64,000 nucleotides of DNA. Source: Williamsia maris. GTDB lineage: Bacteria; Actinomycetota; Actinomycetes; Mycobacteriales; Mycobacteriaceae. Shown piece after piece: positions 11,573-18,682 of this stretch (positions are counted from its first letter, which is position 1; each line of letters begins with the position of its first letter). The notes under the pieces are model-generated. The model saw nothing but the letters and a program-made list of their open reading frames with translations. It was not told the origin of the DNA and did not search any database. A program made the translations under genes and the position numbers. Location: NCBI RefSeq assembly GCF_024171815.1, contig NZ_JAMTCJ010000004.1:868001-932000 (forward strand), given 5' to 3'.

Positions 11573-11713
11573 CAGCTCGTCAGCTCGTTACAGCTCGTTA
11601 GAACGATCTAACGAGCGCCAAATCCAGCTCGTCAGCTCGTCTATAGGGACGAGCTGAGCTGGATGGTCGAGATGGGGGCGGAGATTGAGGGTCAGCTCGT
11701 TAGCAACGAGCTG
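11573..11713. other. Putative replication origin: CAGCTCGT repeats in nested hairpins
   Basis: Six direct copies of CAGCTCGT (starting at 11573, 11581, 11591, 11625, 11633 and 11693) and two inverted copies (11649-11656 and 11706-11713). They build three perfect inverted repeats: 11593-11602/11607-11616 (10-bp arms), 11633-11641/11648-11656 (9-bp) and 11693-11701/11705-11713 (9-bp). A degenerate copy follows near 11770. The position directly after the RepA-like gene and the iteron-plus-hairpin form indicate an origin. Confidence 0.75.
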
Positions 11714-11986
11714 AACCGAAAGGGTGGTGGCACGAGCGGTGACCAGAGGCGGCGACGCCATCGCGGACACCCAGCTCGCAGGACGGGATCACCGAGCAGA
11801 ACGGAGCTGTGTTGCACCCGAGGAGCCGTGTCGGGTCCCGAGCGGTGTGCAGCGTAGGCGTTGCTCCCGGGGCTGTGTTGGGCTCTCCCCGACGAACGCC
11901 AGTGGAGTGGGAGCAGTGGGCAGATGAGTGATCGCGTCACCTCAGCGAGGCTCTCAGTGGCCGCGAGACCTCAACGGCGACAACGC

Positions 11987-12012
11987 ACAACGCCGACTTT
12001 GGCCGGCGTTGT
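11987..12012 (+). promoter_or_regulatory. Attenuator-like alternative hairpin
   Basis: ACAACGCCG (11987-11995) pairs with CGGCGTTGT (12004-12012) around an 8-nt loop. A nearby upstream CGACAACG can instead pair with CGTTGTCG in the same 3' arm, so two exclusive stems are possible. It lies 24 nt before the ribosome site of the next gene. Between the origin repeats and this site (about 11714-11970) I see no convincing gene. Confidence 0.35.
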
Positions 12013-12053
12013 CGTTCACCCTTCTGCGGTATCTGTAGGAGGTGTCCAGAACC

Positions 12054-12509
12054 ATGCCGCTCGCCGAGTCGCGCGCCCGAGCTGCGGAAGTGTTCCATCA
12101 GCGCGCCGCCGTGGGGCGTACGTGGCAGCAGATCGCGGACTCCCTCGGGTTCCGTTCGATCGGAGCTGTGCAGACCGCCTACAAGCGCTACTGCGAGTCG
12201 ATCCCGTCGCCCGCAGTCGAGGAGGTTCGTGCCGAGATTCGTGAGCGCAAGCGGATCACGAACAGCGTCGCGCTCAGCTCTCTAGTCGAGGCGAAGCGGG
12301 CGAGCGATCACCAGGCAGTGGCGCGCCTCATCGACACGATGACGCGGTCGGACGCCGAGCTTGCCAAGCTCTACGGACTCAGCAGCGAGACCGTCGACGT
12401 GAACGTCACTCAGACCTCGACGGCGATCATCGCCGACGCCCGCGAGCGGCTGCTCGCTGTGATCGACGGAGAGTTCGAGCCCACCCCCATCAAGGAGATC
12501 GACCGATGA
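12054..12509 (+). CDS. HTH protein, possible terminase small subunit-like
   Basis: 151 aa. ATG 12054 is preferred over GTG 12042, because the strong AGGAGG (12037-12042) overlaps that GTG and stands 11 nt before the ATG. An N-terminal helix-turn-helix (GRTWQQIADSLGFRSIGAVQTAYKRY) is followed by long helices and a short VNVTQTS strand, a plan seen in small terminase subunits and other phage DNA-binding proteins. The large terminase is on the other strand 3.2 kb away, which weakens that role; the small gene next to terL is an alternative. The stop overlaps the next start (ATGA). Confidence 0.55.
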   Translation: MPLAESRARAAEVFHQRAAVGRTWQQIADSLGFRSIGAVQTAYKRYCESIPSPAVEEVRAEIRERKRITNSVALSSLVEAKRASDHQAVARLIDTMTRSDAELAKLYGLSSETVDVNVTQTSTAIIADARERLLAVIDGEFEPTPIKEIDR

Positions 12510-12787
12510 CCCACCCCACCAAGCGCGACGTCGTCAACTCGGCGATGGACCTCGCGTCCGACGTGACCGAGGGACGCCTCGACCCCGACGAATTGGCGGC
12601 TGAGTTCGCTGCTGAGGCCCGAGACCTGTTCGGAGGTGTACTCGGACCCGGCGACCCGCTGTGGGAGCTGCAGCTCGACGTCACGCGCGAGGTGCTCGGT
12701 GTGGGCGGAATTGGTGCCGACGAGCTGTCCGAGTGGCTCGCGGTTGCCCGTCGTCGAGCCGAGGCTGTGGATAACCCCGCCACCTGA
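12506..12787 (+). CDS. Small acidic element protein, unknown
   Basis: 93 aa, start ATG 12506 overlapping the previous stop by 4 nt, so it belongs to the same transcript. The sequence is acidic and helical (DLASDVTEGRLDPDELAA, then ADELSEWLAVARRRAEAV) with no recognised domain. Coupling to the HTH gene suggests a partner protein, for example of a terminase or regulator. Confidence 0.6.
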   Translation: MTHPTKRDVVNSAMDLASDVTEGRLDPDELAAEFAAEARDLFGGVLGPGDPLWELQLDVTREVLGVGGIGADELSEWLAVARRRAEAVDNPAT

Positions 12788-12823
12788 GCAGTTGCAGGAG
12801 CGCCGACCTGTCAGGATCGCAGC

Positions 12824-13045
12824 ATGGACCACATTCGTCCCGACGACGCCCGCGTGATCGCTCGACAGCTGCGCGTTGCACTGCAGGCAGGCGGCAGTGG
12901 CGACGGCCCGCGCTTCTCCCCCGTTGCTCGCACTCGCATCACCGACGCGGCGATTGCAATGGAGGTCCACGGGAGCCAGTACGAACTCGGCGAGATGGGT
13001 GTACTCAAGCTTGGTCGCACGGTAAGCGATCCCGACGCGGTCTAG
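12824..13045 (+). CDS. Small unknown element protein
   Basis: 73 aa, ATG 12824 with AGGA about 8 nt upstream and 36 nt after the preceding gene. It starts MDHIRPDDARVIARQLRVAL and has no recognised domain. It has actinobacterial codon use and a ribosome site, so it is probably real, but it could be a chance frame. Confidence 0.5.
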   Translation: MDHIRPDDARVIARQLRVALQAGGSGDGPRFSPVARTRITDAAIAMEVHGSQYELGEMGVLKLGRTVSDPDAV

Positions 13046-13131
13046 CTGGGGTGTAGTCATACCAAACATCCTGTGGCGCAGTGTCCCCCGTGTATCTAGA
13101 GCCGCGTGCCCATTGTTCAACAGCCGTCTTA

Positions 13132-13159
13132 GTTTGTCCTAGAGATCAAACAGACAAAC
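13132..13159. promoter_or_regulatory. Inverted repeat before resolvase gene (possible res/operator)
   Basis: GTTTGTC (13132-13138) and GACAAAC (13153-13159) are perfect 7-bp inverted arms separated by 14 bp, ending just before the GGAGGA ribosome site. A subsite for resolvase dimers or an autoregulatory operator would look like this. Confidence 0.4.
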
Positions 13160-13171
13160 ACGGAGGACGAC

Positions 13172-13750
13172 ATGAGTGCAGGACAGACCGTTGGGTACCA
13201 GCGGGTTTCGACGATCGAGCAGAACACCGCACGCCAGCTGGACGGGCTCCAGCTCGACAAGGTGTTCACCGATCACGCCAGCGGCAAGGACACCAACCGG
13301 CCCCAGCTGCAGCTGTGCCTGGAGTATGTGCGCGATGGCGACGAGCTGATCGTGCACAGCATGGATCGGCTCGCGCGGTCGCTCGTCGACCTGCGCAGGA
13401 TCGTCGATGAGCTGACCGGGCGCGGGGTGCGTGTGCGGTTCATCAAGGAGGGCATGACGTTCGCCCGCGATTCCCAGGACCCGTGCTCGATCCTGATGCT
13501 CTCGGTGATGGGAGCAGTCGCAGAGTTCGAGCGATCGCTGACCCTGGAGCGGCAGCGGGAGGGCATCGCGATCGCCAAGCGCGAAGGCAAGTACACCGGG
13601 CGCAAGCCCTCGCTGACCGACGATCAGGTCGCGTCCGTGATGACGCGTCTCGATCAGGGCGCGTCGGCTGCAGCACTGGCGATCGAGTACGGGGTGAGCC
13701 GCGCGACCATCTACAACACCCGGGCGCGAGCAGCGGCAACGCCAGCCTGA
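13172..13750 (+). CDS. Serine recombinase, resolvase/invertase family
   Basis: 192 aa, the normal length of Tn3-type resolvases and DNA invertases. The catalytic domain has VGYQRVST with the nucleophile Ser, Ser/Lys in HASGKDTNRPQL, and the MDRLARS active-site segment. Helix E (MGAVAEFERSL, ERQREGI) follows, then a C-terminal HTH (LIEYGVSRATIYN-like, AIEYGVSRATIYN). GGAGGACGAC precedes the ATG. In a replicating element it would resolve dimers; alternatively it inverts or excises DNA. It is not the large serine integrase type, and integration is explained by the tyrosine integrase. Confidence 0.92.
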   Translation: MSAGQTVGYQRVSTIEQNTARQLDGLQLDKVFTDHASGKDTNRPQLQLCLEYVRDGDELIVHSMDRLARSLVDLRRIVDELTGRGVRVRFIKEGMTFARDSQDPCSILMLSVMGAVAEFERSLTLERQREGIAIAKREGKYTGRKPSLTDDQVASVMTRLDQGASAAALAIEYGVSRATIYNTRARAAATPA

Positions 13751-13894
13751 AGTCACGCGTCACGGGAACGTCACGCCAACCGCACGCGCGCCGCGCATTC
13801 TCCCAGCTCAGGACGAGATCAGTTCTGCAGCAACAACACCGATATTAGTAGGGATTGAGCCGGCGACCTGGCTCGACGTCGCTCCCATCGTGCG

Positions 13895-13911
13895 CAGCAG
13901 CGCCGCTGCTG
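13895..13911. repeat. Hairpin upstream of YWRC gene
   Basis: CAGCAGC (13895-13901) and GCTGCTG (13905-13911) form a perfect 7-bp inverted repeat with a GCC centre, 16 bp before a TAGTGT box. It is a possible operator or mRNA structure. The rest of the 189-nt gap holds nothing recognisable. Confidence 0.3.
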
Positions 13912-13939
13912 TGCACGGTGCCCTCCTAGTGTGAGTCTC

Positions 13940-14185
13940 GTGTCCACGATCACCGTTGCCGATCCCCTCGCCGATCCCGCGATTCTCTCGCCGATCCAGT
14001 GGGGCACCCGTCTGGCGTCCTTCAAGTCACGCATGGTCGACGAGAGTGACCCTCGCGTGGTCGAGTGCCGCGCGGCACTGGCCTACTGGCGATGCAGGCG
14101 TGCGCTCGACGCCGAGCGCGGGCACATCTCCCCCGCACACCTCGATGCCCTGATCGGACATCTGCGCGAGGCGGTGACGGCGTGA
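13940..14185 (+). CDS. YWRC-motif small protein A (paralogue of 17622-17861)
   Basis: 81 aa from GTG 13940, chosen because TAGTGT (13927-13932) lies 7 nt upstream, a leaderless layout; GTG 13931 would give 84 aa. The core reads W-x3-L-x2-FKSR-x6-PRV-x6-AL-YWRC-x2-AL. The same motif string is found in the minus-strand gene at 17622-17861 (LKSR, PRV, YWRC, AL), so the two are paralogues. No known domain is recognised. The single conserved Cys is not enough to argue for metal binding. It starts a run of four overlapping or closely spaced genes. Confidence 0.65.
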   Translation: MSTITVADPLADPAILSPIQWGTRLASFKSRMVDESDPRVVECRAALAYWRCRRALDAERGHISPAHLDALIGHLREAVTA

Positions 14186-14859
14186 GGATCACTCGTGGAC
14201 CGCGTACCCCGGCGAGCGCTGCACCCGTAGCGGTGAGTCAGGACGAGCAGCGCTTCCGCCGCCGCAAGCACCTGCTCATCACCTACGACGGCAGGTTCGA
14301 CTTGGCTGCAGAGGTCGCTGCCTTGACCGAGCCGATGGCCCGCCGCGTCGCCGGTGAGCCCCACCCTCTGAGTTACCTCCATCGCGTCGAGGACATCGTC
14401 GCTGCCGTGCATGGCGCTATCGCCACGATCTCGATGCTGCTCGTCGAGCGCGACGCCCGACGACGTACCGCCCACGTCCCGGACTCCAATCGCGCACAGG
14501 CGATGCGCGCTGTCGTTGCACTCGCCCCGCGCCCCGTCGAGCCCGAGGTCACCAACGACGACGTGCTCTCTGGTGCGTGGGCGGCGGTCCTGACCGAGTA
14601 CGCCCGCAGATACGCCCAGCCCCTCAGCGACTACCTCGCCCACGCGCGGCAGCCCGGGGACATCGACCCCGCGATCTCGGTGTCAGGCCGCGTAGAGGCG
14701 GCGTTGCGTGAGATCGACGCAGCCGCGAACGATCTTCACCGCGTCCTTAAGCGCGCCGCGTCCCTCCGCGCTGAGGCGAGCTTCACGCCGCTCAAGCAGG
14801 TGATCGCCGAGCAGCACCGCGCGACGCTCGCTGACCTCGGGGTCGAGGTCGAGCCGTGA
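14182..14859 (+). CDS. Unknown helical element protein
   Basis: 225 aa from GTG 14182, whose GTGA overlaps the previous stop. It is rich in Ala, Arg and Glu, with long predicted helices (LAAEVAALTEPMARRVAG; RVEAALREIDAAANDL; LHRVLKRAASLRAEA) and no transmembrane or catalytic signature. The layout within a tight coupled cluster suggests a structural or accessory role for the element. Function unknown. Confidence 0.65.
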   Translation: MRITRGPRTPASAAPVAVSQDEQRFRRRKHLLITYDGRFDLAAEVAALTEPMARRVAGEPHPLSYLHRVEDIVAAVHGAIATISMLLVERDARRRTAHVPDSNRAQAMRAVVALAPRPVEPEVTNDDVLSGAWAAVLTEYARRYAQPLSDYLAHARQPGDIDPAISVSGRVEAALREIDAAANDLHRVLKRAASLRAEASFTPLKQVIAEQHRATLADLGVEVEP

Positions 14860-15134
14860 CGGGCAACTACCAGTGTCCCGATTGTCGGGGACCGTCACGC
14901 AGCTGGCGCGGCTCCGTGCATGGCTGGCGGTGTGCGGCGTGCATTGAGGCGGCGATTGGACTGACCGAGGTGATCGGGCGCATGGGGCGACCCGTGCTGG
15001 GCTTCGGGCCCATCACGAGCGCTCCCCAGCGGCGTTGGGGAGGTGGGGGCCTGGTTGCGGACCGCTCCACCTCTCCGACGTCGTCAGCAAAAGCGCACCG
15101 ACCCAACAAGAACCCCACCAAGAACCGGAGATAG
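14856..15134 (+). CDS. Small zinc-ribbon-like protein
   Basis: 92 aa from GTG 14856, overlapping the previous stop by 4 nt. The N-terminus has CPDC (residues 7-10) and CAAC (26-29), a two-knuckle zinc ribbon typical of small phage proteins. The second half is Ser/Thr/Pro/Lys-rich and probably disordered. It may bind nucleic acid or act as a protein adaptor; no more can be said. Confidence 0.6.
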   Translation: MTGNYQCPDCRGPSRSWRGSVHGWRCAACIEAAIGLTEVIGRMGRPVLGFGPITSAPQRRWGGGGLVADRSTSPTSSAKAHRPNKNPTKNRR

Positions 15135-15138
15135 GTCG

Positions 15139-15711
15139 ATGACCGACATGACCCCCGAACAGCGCGTCTACATCGCCTTCCACGAGGCCGGGCACGCGGT
15201 GGCAACGGTTCTCAGTGGCGGGCGCGTGGGTATGGCGCGGATCGTCGACAACGACCCGACCACGATCGGCATGTGCGAGACCTACGACCATCACGAACGC
15301 GACGACGCCCTGATTGCGTGGGCTGGCCCCTACGCCGAGGCCCTTGCCCGATGGGGCGATAAGGGTCGCCCTGATGTGCGAACGGGGCTCCTGCAGGTAC
15401 TCGCGGCCAGCGGCAGACGCGACCAGTCCGTCATCGACCTCGCCAAGATGCGCGACGTTGGATACTCCGACGACCACCGCACCATCGAGAAACACCTCAA
15501 GACGTGCTGGCGGGCAGTGGGCGACGTCGCAACCGCGCTCATAGACGGCCCGGTCACCCACACTGATGTGACCCGGGCGCTCGGATTGTCCAGCGACCCC
15601 GAGGTGTCAGCGCACCAGCTGCACCTCATTCGGGCGGGGCGGAAGCCTGGCAGGTTCTCCGTCACCAAGGTCGGCGAGACGCTCCACGTGTCGACGCTGC
15701 TGACCGCCTGA
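15139..15711 (+). CDS. Stand-alone M41/FtsH-type zinc peptidase-like protein
   Basis: 190 aa, ATG 15139 with GGAG 8 nt upstream. The N-terminal YIAFHEAGHAVATVLSGG carries HEAGH, the zinc and catalytic motif of FtsH (M41) peptidases. A helical region with Asp/Glu candidates for the third zinc ligand follows (for example WAGPYAEALA, then RDQSVIDLAKM, which recalls the D-ligand region of FtsH). The AAA+ ATPase and membrane segments of FtsH are absent. It could cleave a helper-phage or host protein, or be a non-proteolytic relative. The motif is seen; the activity is inferred. Confidence 0.65.
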   Translation: MTDMTPEQRVYIAFHEAGHAVATVLSGGRVGMARIVDNDPTTIGMCETYDHHERDDALIAWAGPYAEALARWGDKGRPDVRTGLLQVLAASGRRDQSVIDLAKMRDVGYSDDHRTIEKHLKTCWRAVGDVATALIDGPVTHTDVTRALGLSSDPEVSAHQLHLIRAGRKPGRFSVTKVGETLHVSTLLTA

Positions 15712-15743
15712 GCGTCAAACCGAATGCACCCAACGCTCGACCA

Positions 15744-17285
15744 TCACCCGATCCGTCTGCCGTCGATCCGTCGCCGCAGAAACGCGTCCATCGACGCCAC
15801 CCGGGGAGCCCCGGCCCCGGGCACGGGCCATCCTCCTGCACCACGATCACCCAGTCGCCCCATCGGAGCGGCGAGCGTCACCCGCACTCCTGCGCTGTGG
15901 ATCAGGACGTCGTGCGCGACGACGAGCGCGGCGAGCTGATCGGGCTGGTGCTGACCCTGCTGCCACAGGACCGCCGCGTCCTCCAACGACGGGAAGCTCC
16001 CAGCCAGACGCACCGTGCCCGTCTCAAGCCCCTGCAGCAGCGCCGACGACCGCGCTACCGAGTCCCCGCGGGCTCGCCACGGGGTGATGCGCGGGCGGTG
16101 CTGGGCGTCGGGGTGCTCACGCATGTAGCGGTCGAGCGCCGTCCGCGTCACCTGGAGGTAGGTCTCGGCGGTGGTGAATCCCTCGATCGCGATCTCCGAC
16201 GCCCCCACCTCCATCGCCAACGCGACAGCAGCAGTGGCCCACTCATCGCTCGTCATCGGTCGGCTTCGATCAGCGATCAACGACGTCACACCGTCGTTGC
16301 CAAACGACGCCGCCACGAGTCCACACGAGTCCCCACGGCCTGAGTCCGAGGGGTCGACGCCCACGACCGTCATCGTGGGCGACTCCGGGGCATCAGGTAA
16401 CCGCCACTGCTCGAACCACTCTCGCTTGATCAACCCACCATCCGGGGGCGACGGGACTCCCTGGAACAGCGAGTACCAGGTTCGCTCACCAACCGAGCGC
16501 CGCATGTCGTCGAGCTGCTCAGCTGTGCGCCCGAGCGCCGAGGTCATCGCGACACCGGGAGCACGGTCGAGGTCGTCGGGGATGCCCGCCTCCGCGATCG
16601 CGGGGATGTTGATGTGGGTCCACCGCTCCCCCTCCTCGTCGAGCAGCGTTCCGATGAGATCGGCCTCGTGCCAGCGGGTGCCGATGACGACCACCGAGCC
16701 CCCGGGGTGGAGCCGCGTCATCAGAGTCGAGCGGAACTCGTGGAGGACGCGCTTGCGGTGGGCGGCGCTGTCAGCCTCCTGCGCGTTCTTGATCGGGTCG
16801 TCGATGAGCAGCAGGTCCGCGCCGAATCCGGTGATGCCCGAAAGGATGCCAGCAGCGAGCAGCCCGCCGTTGTTCCCGTCGAGCATCCACCGACCCACTG
16901 CCGTCTTATCGCCACGCAACGACAGCCCGAGCAGGTCGGAGTGCTCCGCGATGAGAGCGCGCGCCGCGTGAGAGTGCTCCTGCGCCAACGTATCGGCGTA
17001 GGACGTCAGCACCACCCGTGAGTCGGGATCGTGGCGCAGCGCCTCAATGACGCCGATCTGCGACGCCAGCACCGACTTCCCCGTGCGCGGGGGCGTGCTG
17101 ATGATGTAGCGCCCATCAGACTGCGAAATCGCCTCACGCAGCACATCCGAGATCAACGCGATGGCGGGCGTCACGACGTAACCCGGGATGATCCTCCGCG
17201 CGAGTTCTGCAGGCGTGACGGGGCTGTGTCGCCCTCTCGCCACCGAGATCGCCCGCGCCGCCGTGACTAGTGCGATGTTCGACAT
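15744..17285 (-). CDS. Phage terminase large subunit
   Basis: 513 aa. ATG 17285 is chosen because it shares a base with the upstream stop (TGATG); the longer frame to 17339 would overlap that gene. ATPase domain: Walker A STPPRTGKS (63-71), Walker B LLLIDD (158-163), coupling motif IGTRWHEADL (~201-210). The nuclease domain starts at VVGVDPSDSG with D311, and later acidic residues include IEGFTT. This is a packaging motor and head-filling nuclease. It faces the plus-strand gene run (32-nt convergent gap). No portal or capsid gene follows, unlike a complete prophage. Confidence 0.9.
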   Translation of the reverse strand: MSNIALVTAARAISVARGRHSPVTPAELARRIIPGYVVTPAIALISDVLREAISQSDGRYIISTPPRTGKSVLASQIGVIEALRHDPDSRVVLTSYADTLAQEHSHAARALIAEHSDLLGLSLRGDKTAVGRWMLDGNNGGLLAAGILSGITGFGADLLLIDDPIKNAQEADSAAHRKRVLHEFRSTLMTRLHPGGSVVVIGTRWHEADLIGTLLDEEGERWTHINIPAIAEAGIPDDLDRAPGVAMTSALGRTAEQLDDMRRSVGERTWYSLFQGVPSPPDGGLIKREWFEQWRLPDAPESPTMTVVGVDPSDSGRGDSCGLVAASFGNDGVTSLIADRSRPMTSDEWATAAVALAMEVGASEIAIEGFTTAETYLQVTRTALDRYMREHPDAQHRPRITPWRARGDSVARSSALLQGLETGTVRLAGSFPSLEDAAVLWQQGQHQPDQLAALVVAHDVLIHSAGVRVTLAAPMGRLGDRGAGGWPVPGAGAPRVASMDAFLRRRIDGRRIG

Positions 17286-17533
17286 CACGCGGCAACGCTG
17301 CCCGTGAGCGGCTCGCAGAGGTAGGTGCGCCCGTGCCACTTGGACGCGTAGATGCGTCCACTCAGGTGCAGCGCTACCGCCAGCTCACCAGCACGCCAAT
17401 TGGTGCGGGGCAGCTGCGAGCGAATGTCCGCCCACGCAACGCTATCCGGTGCGTTCTCGACGAGGGAGACGATCAGCTCGCTCACCTCGCCATCGGTCAT
17501 CGTGGTCGGGGTGCTCTCGGTGGTGCTGTGCAT
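17285..17533 (-). CDS. Small winged-helix-like protein upstream of terL (possible small terminase)
   Basis: 82 aa from ATG 17533, with AGGA about 7 nt upstream. The core (DGEVSELIVSLVENAPDSVAWADI, then LPRTNWRAGELAVALHLSGRIYASKWHGRTYLCEP) has the helix-helix-helix-wing pattern of a winged helix. It is translationally linked to terL (TGATG). Small terminase subunits usually bind packaging DNA and lie just before terL, so this is a candidate; the HTH protein at 12054 is the other. It could also be a regulator. Confidence 0.55.
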   Translation of the reverse strand: MHSTTESTPTTMTDGEVSELIVSLVENAPDSVAWADIRSQLPRTNWRAGELAVALHLSGRIYASKWHGRTYLCEPLTGSVAA

Positions 17534-17621
17534 AACGGTCCTGTTCTGGGATACGAGGCCGAATGGGGTGAGCGGAGTGACAGCTGGTCCCGCCGAGTCG
17601 GGCACAGCTGCGCGAGAAAGG

Positions 17622-17861
17622 TCAGCGACGAGGGCGGGTAGTGAGGATGTCGAGCGCCTTGTTAGCGAGCGCCTCGTCGACCGTGCCGCGCTCGACCTCG
17701 CGGAACAGAGCCGTGTGGCATCGCCAATAGGACAGCCCACTCTCGGCGGCGTCGACCCGGGGACCATCGGTCTCGCCGCGTGACTTGAGCGCCGAAAGCG
17801 TTGCCCGCCAGGATTCCATCGTGCGCGAGCTGGGATGAGTGAGTTCGAGTTGGTTGGTCAC
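17622..17861 (-). CDS. YWRC-motif small protein B (paralogue of 13940-14185)
   Basis: 79 aa from GTG 17861, with GGGG directly before it; ATG 17819 is an alternative. The core W-x3-L-x2-LKSR...PRV...GL-SYWRC-x2-AL...E-x-G matches the plus-strand protein at 13940-14185 at the same relative spacing, with a one-residue gap. The protein lies 88 nt before the winged-helix/terL pair. Two diverged copies on opposite strands flank the terminase and small-gene block. Function unknown. Confidence 0.6.
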   Translation of the reverse strand: MTNQLELTHPSSRTMESWRATLSALKSRGETDGPRVDAAESGLSYWRCHTALFREVERGTVDEALANKALDILTTRPRR

Positions 17862-17962
17862 CCCACAACTAGATCAGCTATGGGTGCACAGCAGCGTGAC
17901 ACTGCTAGCAGCTAGACCGAAACACCAGTTGCATCGAAGCCATAGCAGGAGCAGGCGATTGC

Positions 17963-18682
17963 CTACTCCCCCTCTATGAGCCCTTGGATGTACGCGACCC
18001 GGCCGGCAATATTCGCTGTGAGGTTGGTAGTTGAAACCGCAAGGTGCGGCTCGTCGTGAATGCCTTCGCCCTTCTCAGTACTGAGCAGACACGCCGCGTC
18101 GTAAAGACGCTCTCGCACCAGACGCTCGAACAATAGTTCGTAGCGTCGCGTGTACGAGGAGTTGTCGAAAACGGGATCCGTTCGATACAGAGCGGTTCCG
18201 TGATCCCGGACCACTTTCGTCGAGCCGGGCCCGCGCTCCAAGACGTAGACGAACCCTAGCCACGGCTTGATATCGCCCAGCAGACCAGCTTCGTAGGCGC
18301 GCCAGATGTCGATGGCGTTCCCGATGGCCTCTTCGGTTCGATTGTTGAAGTTGTTTCCAAACGAGCCAACCTGCGATTTGCACTCGATCGCGGCGACAAG
18401 CGTCTTTTTGTAAGTCACGACGATGTCCCAGTTTTTCGCTCTGCGGTAGAAGCCTGGGAGAGGGATGATGCCCGACTGTCGTATCTCCACGCCGTACTTC
18501 TCCAGAGGCGCGAACTCCGCCGCCACTAAGTCCTGTAACGCCGTCAGGTGTAGACCTCCGGTCACGCTGCCGCGAGTTCCTGCGTCGATCCTTCCGGACT
18601 CAACCTGCCTCTGCGTCTGCAGATCTCGTCCAGCCCAGAACGCTCGCACTGCCTCGTCAAACTCGTCCCGTGTTGCGGTCAC
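17963..18682 (-). CDS. Type II restriction endonuclease, XhoI/PaeR7I family (predicted CTCGAG)
   Basis: 239 aa, similar in length to PaeR7I. The core NWDIVV-x7-VAAIECKSQVGSFGNN then NNRTEEAIGNAIDIWRAY matches the XhoI/PaeR7I family signature, with the PD-(D/E)XK residues D86, E100 and K102. DPVF...SYTRRYELLFERLVRE later in the protein also matches the family. XhoI and PaeR7I cut C^TCGAG, so this site is inferred here. The absence of CTCGAG from the surrounding element agrees. The ATG overlaps the stop of the methylase gene by 4 nt, so methylase is made first. Confidence 0.9.
   Translation of the reverse strand: MTATRDEFDEAVRAFWAGRDLQTQRQVESGRIDAGTRGSVTGGLHLTALQDLVAAEFAPLEKYGVEIRQSGIIPLPGFYRRAKNWDIVVTYKKTLVAAIECKSQVGSFGNNFNNRTEEAIGNAIDIWRAYEAGLLGDIKPWLGFVYVLERGPGSTKVVRDHGTALYRTDPVFDNSSYTRRYELLFERLVRERLYDAACLLSTEKGEGIHDEPHLAVSTTNLTANIAGRVAYIQGLIEGE

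Noticed and set aside
11573-11713. CRISPR array interpretation of the repeat cluster
   Set aside because: The repeats are only 8 bp, unevenly spaced, in both orientations, with no unique spacers and no cas genes in the window.
11724-11927. 67-aa plus-strand ORF and overlapping frames after the origin repeats
   Set aside because: Cys/Arg-rich translations, no ribosome site or domain, overlapping several other weak frames; treated as non-coding.
13172-13750. Serine recombinase as the element's integrase
   Set aside because: It is the short resolvase type (192 aa). The att site in a tRNA gene next to a complete tyrosine integrase explains integration.
15139-15711. Prohead protease
   Set aside because: HEAGH is a zinc-peptidase motif; known prohead proteases are serine-type (S78, S49, U35) and sit beside portal and capsid genes, which are absent.
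15744-17339. 531-aa version of the large terminase
   Set aside because: The extra 18 residues overlap the upstream winged-helix gene; the TGATG junction at 17285 gives the natural start.
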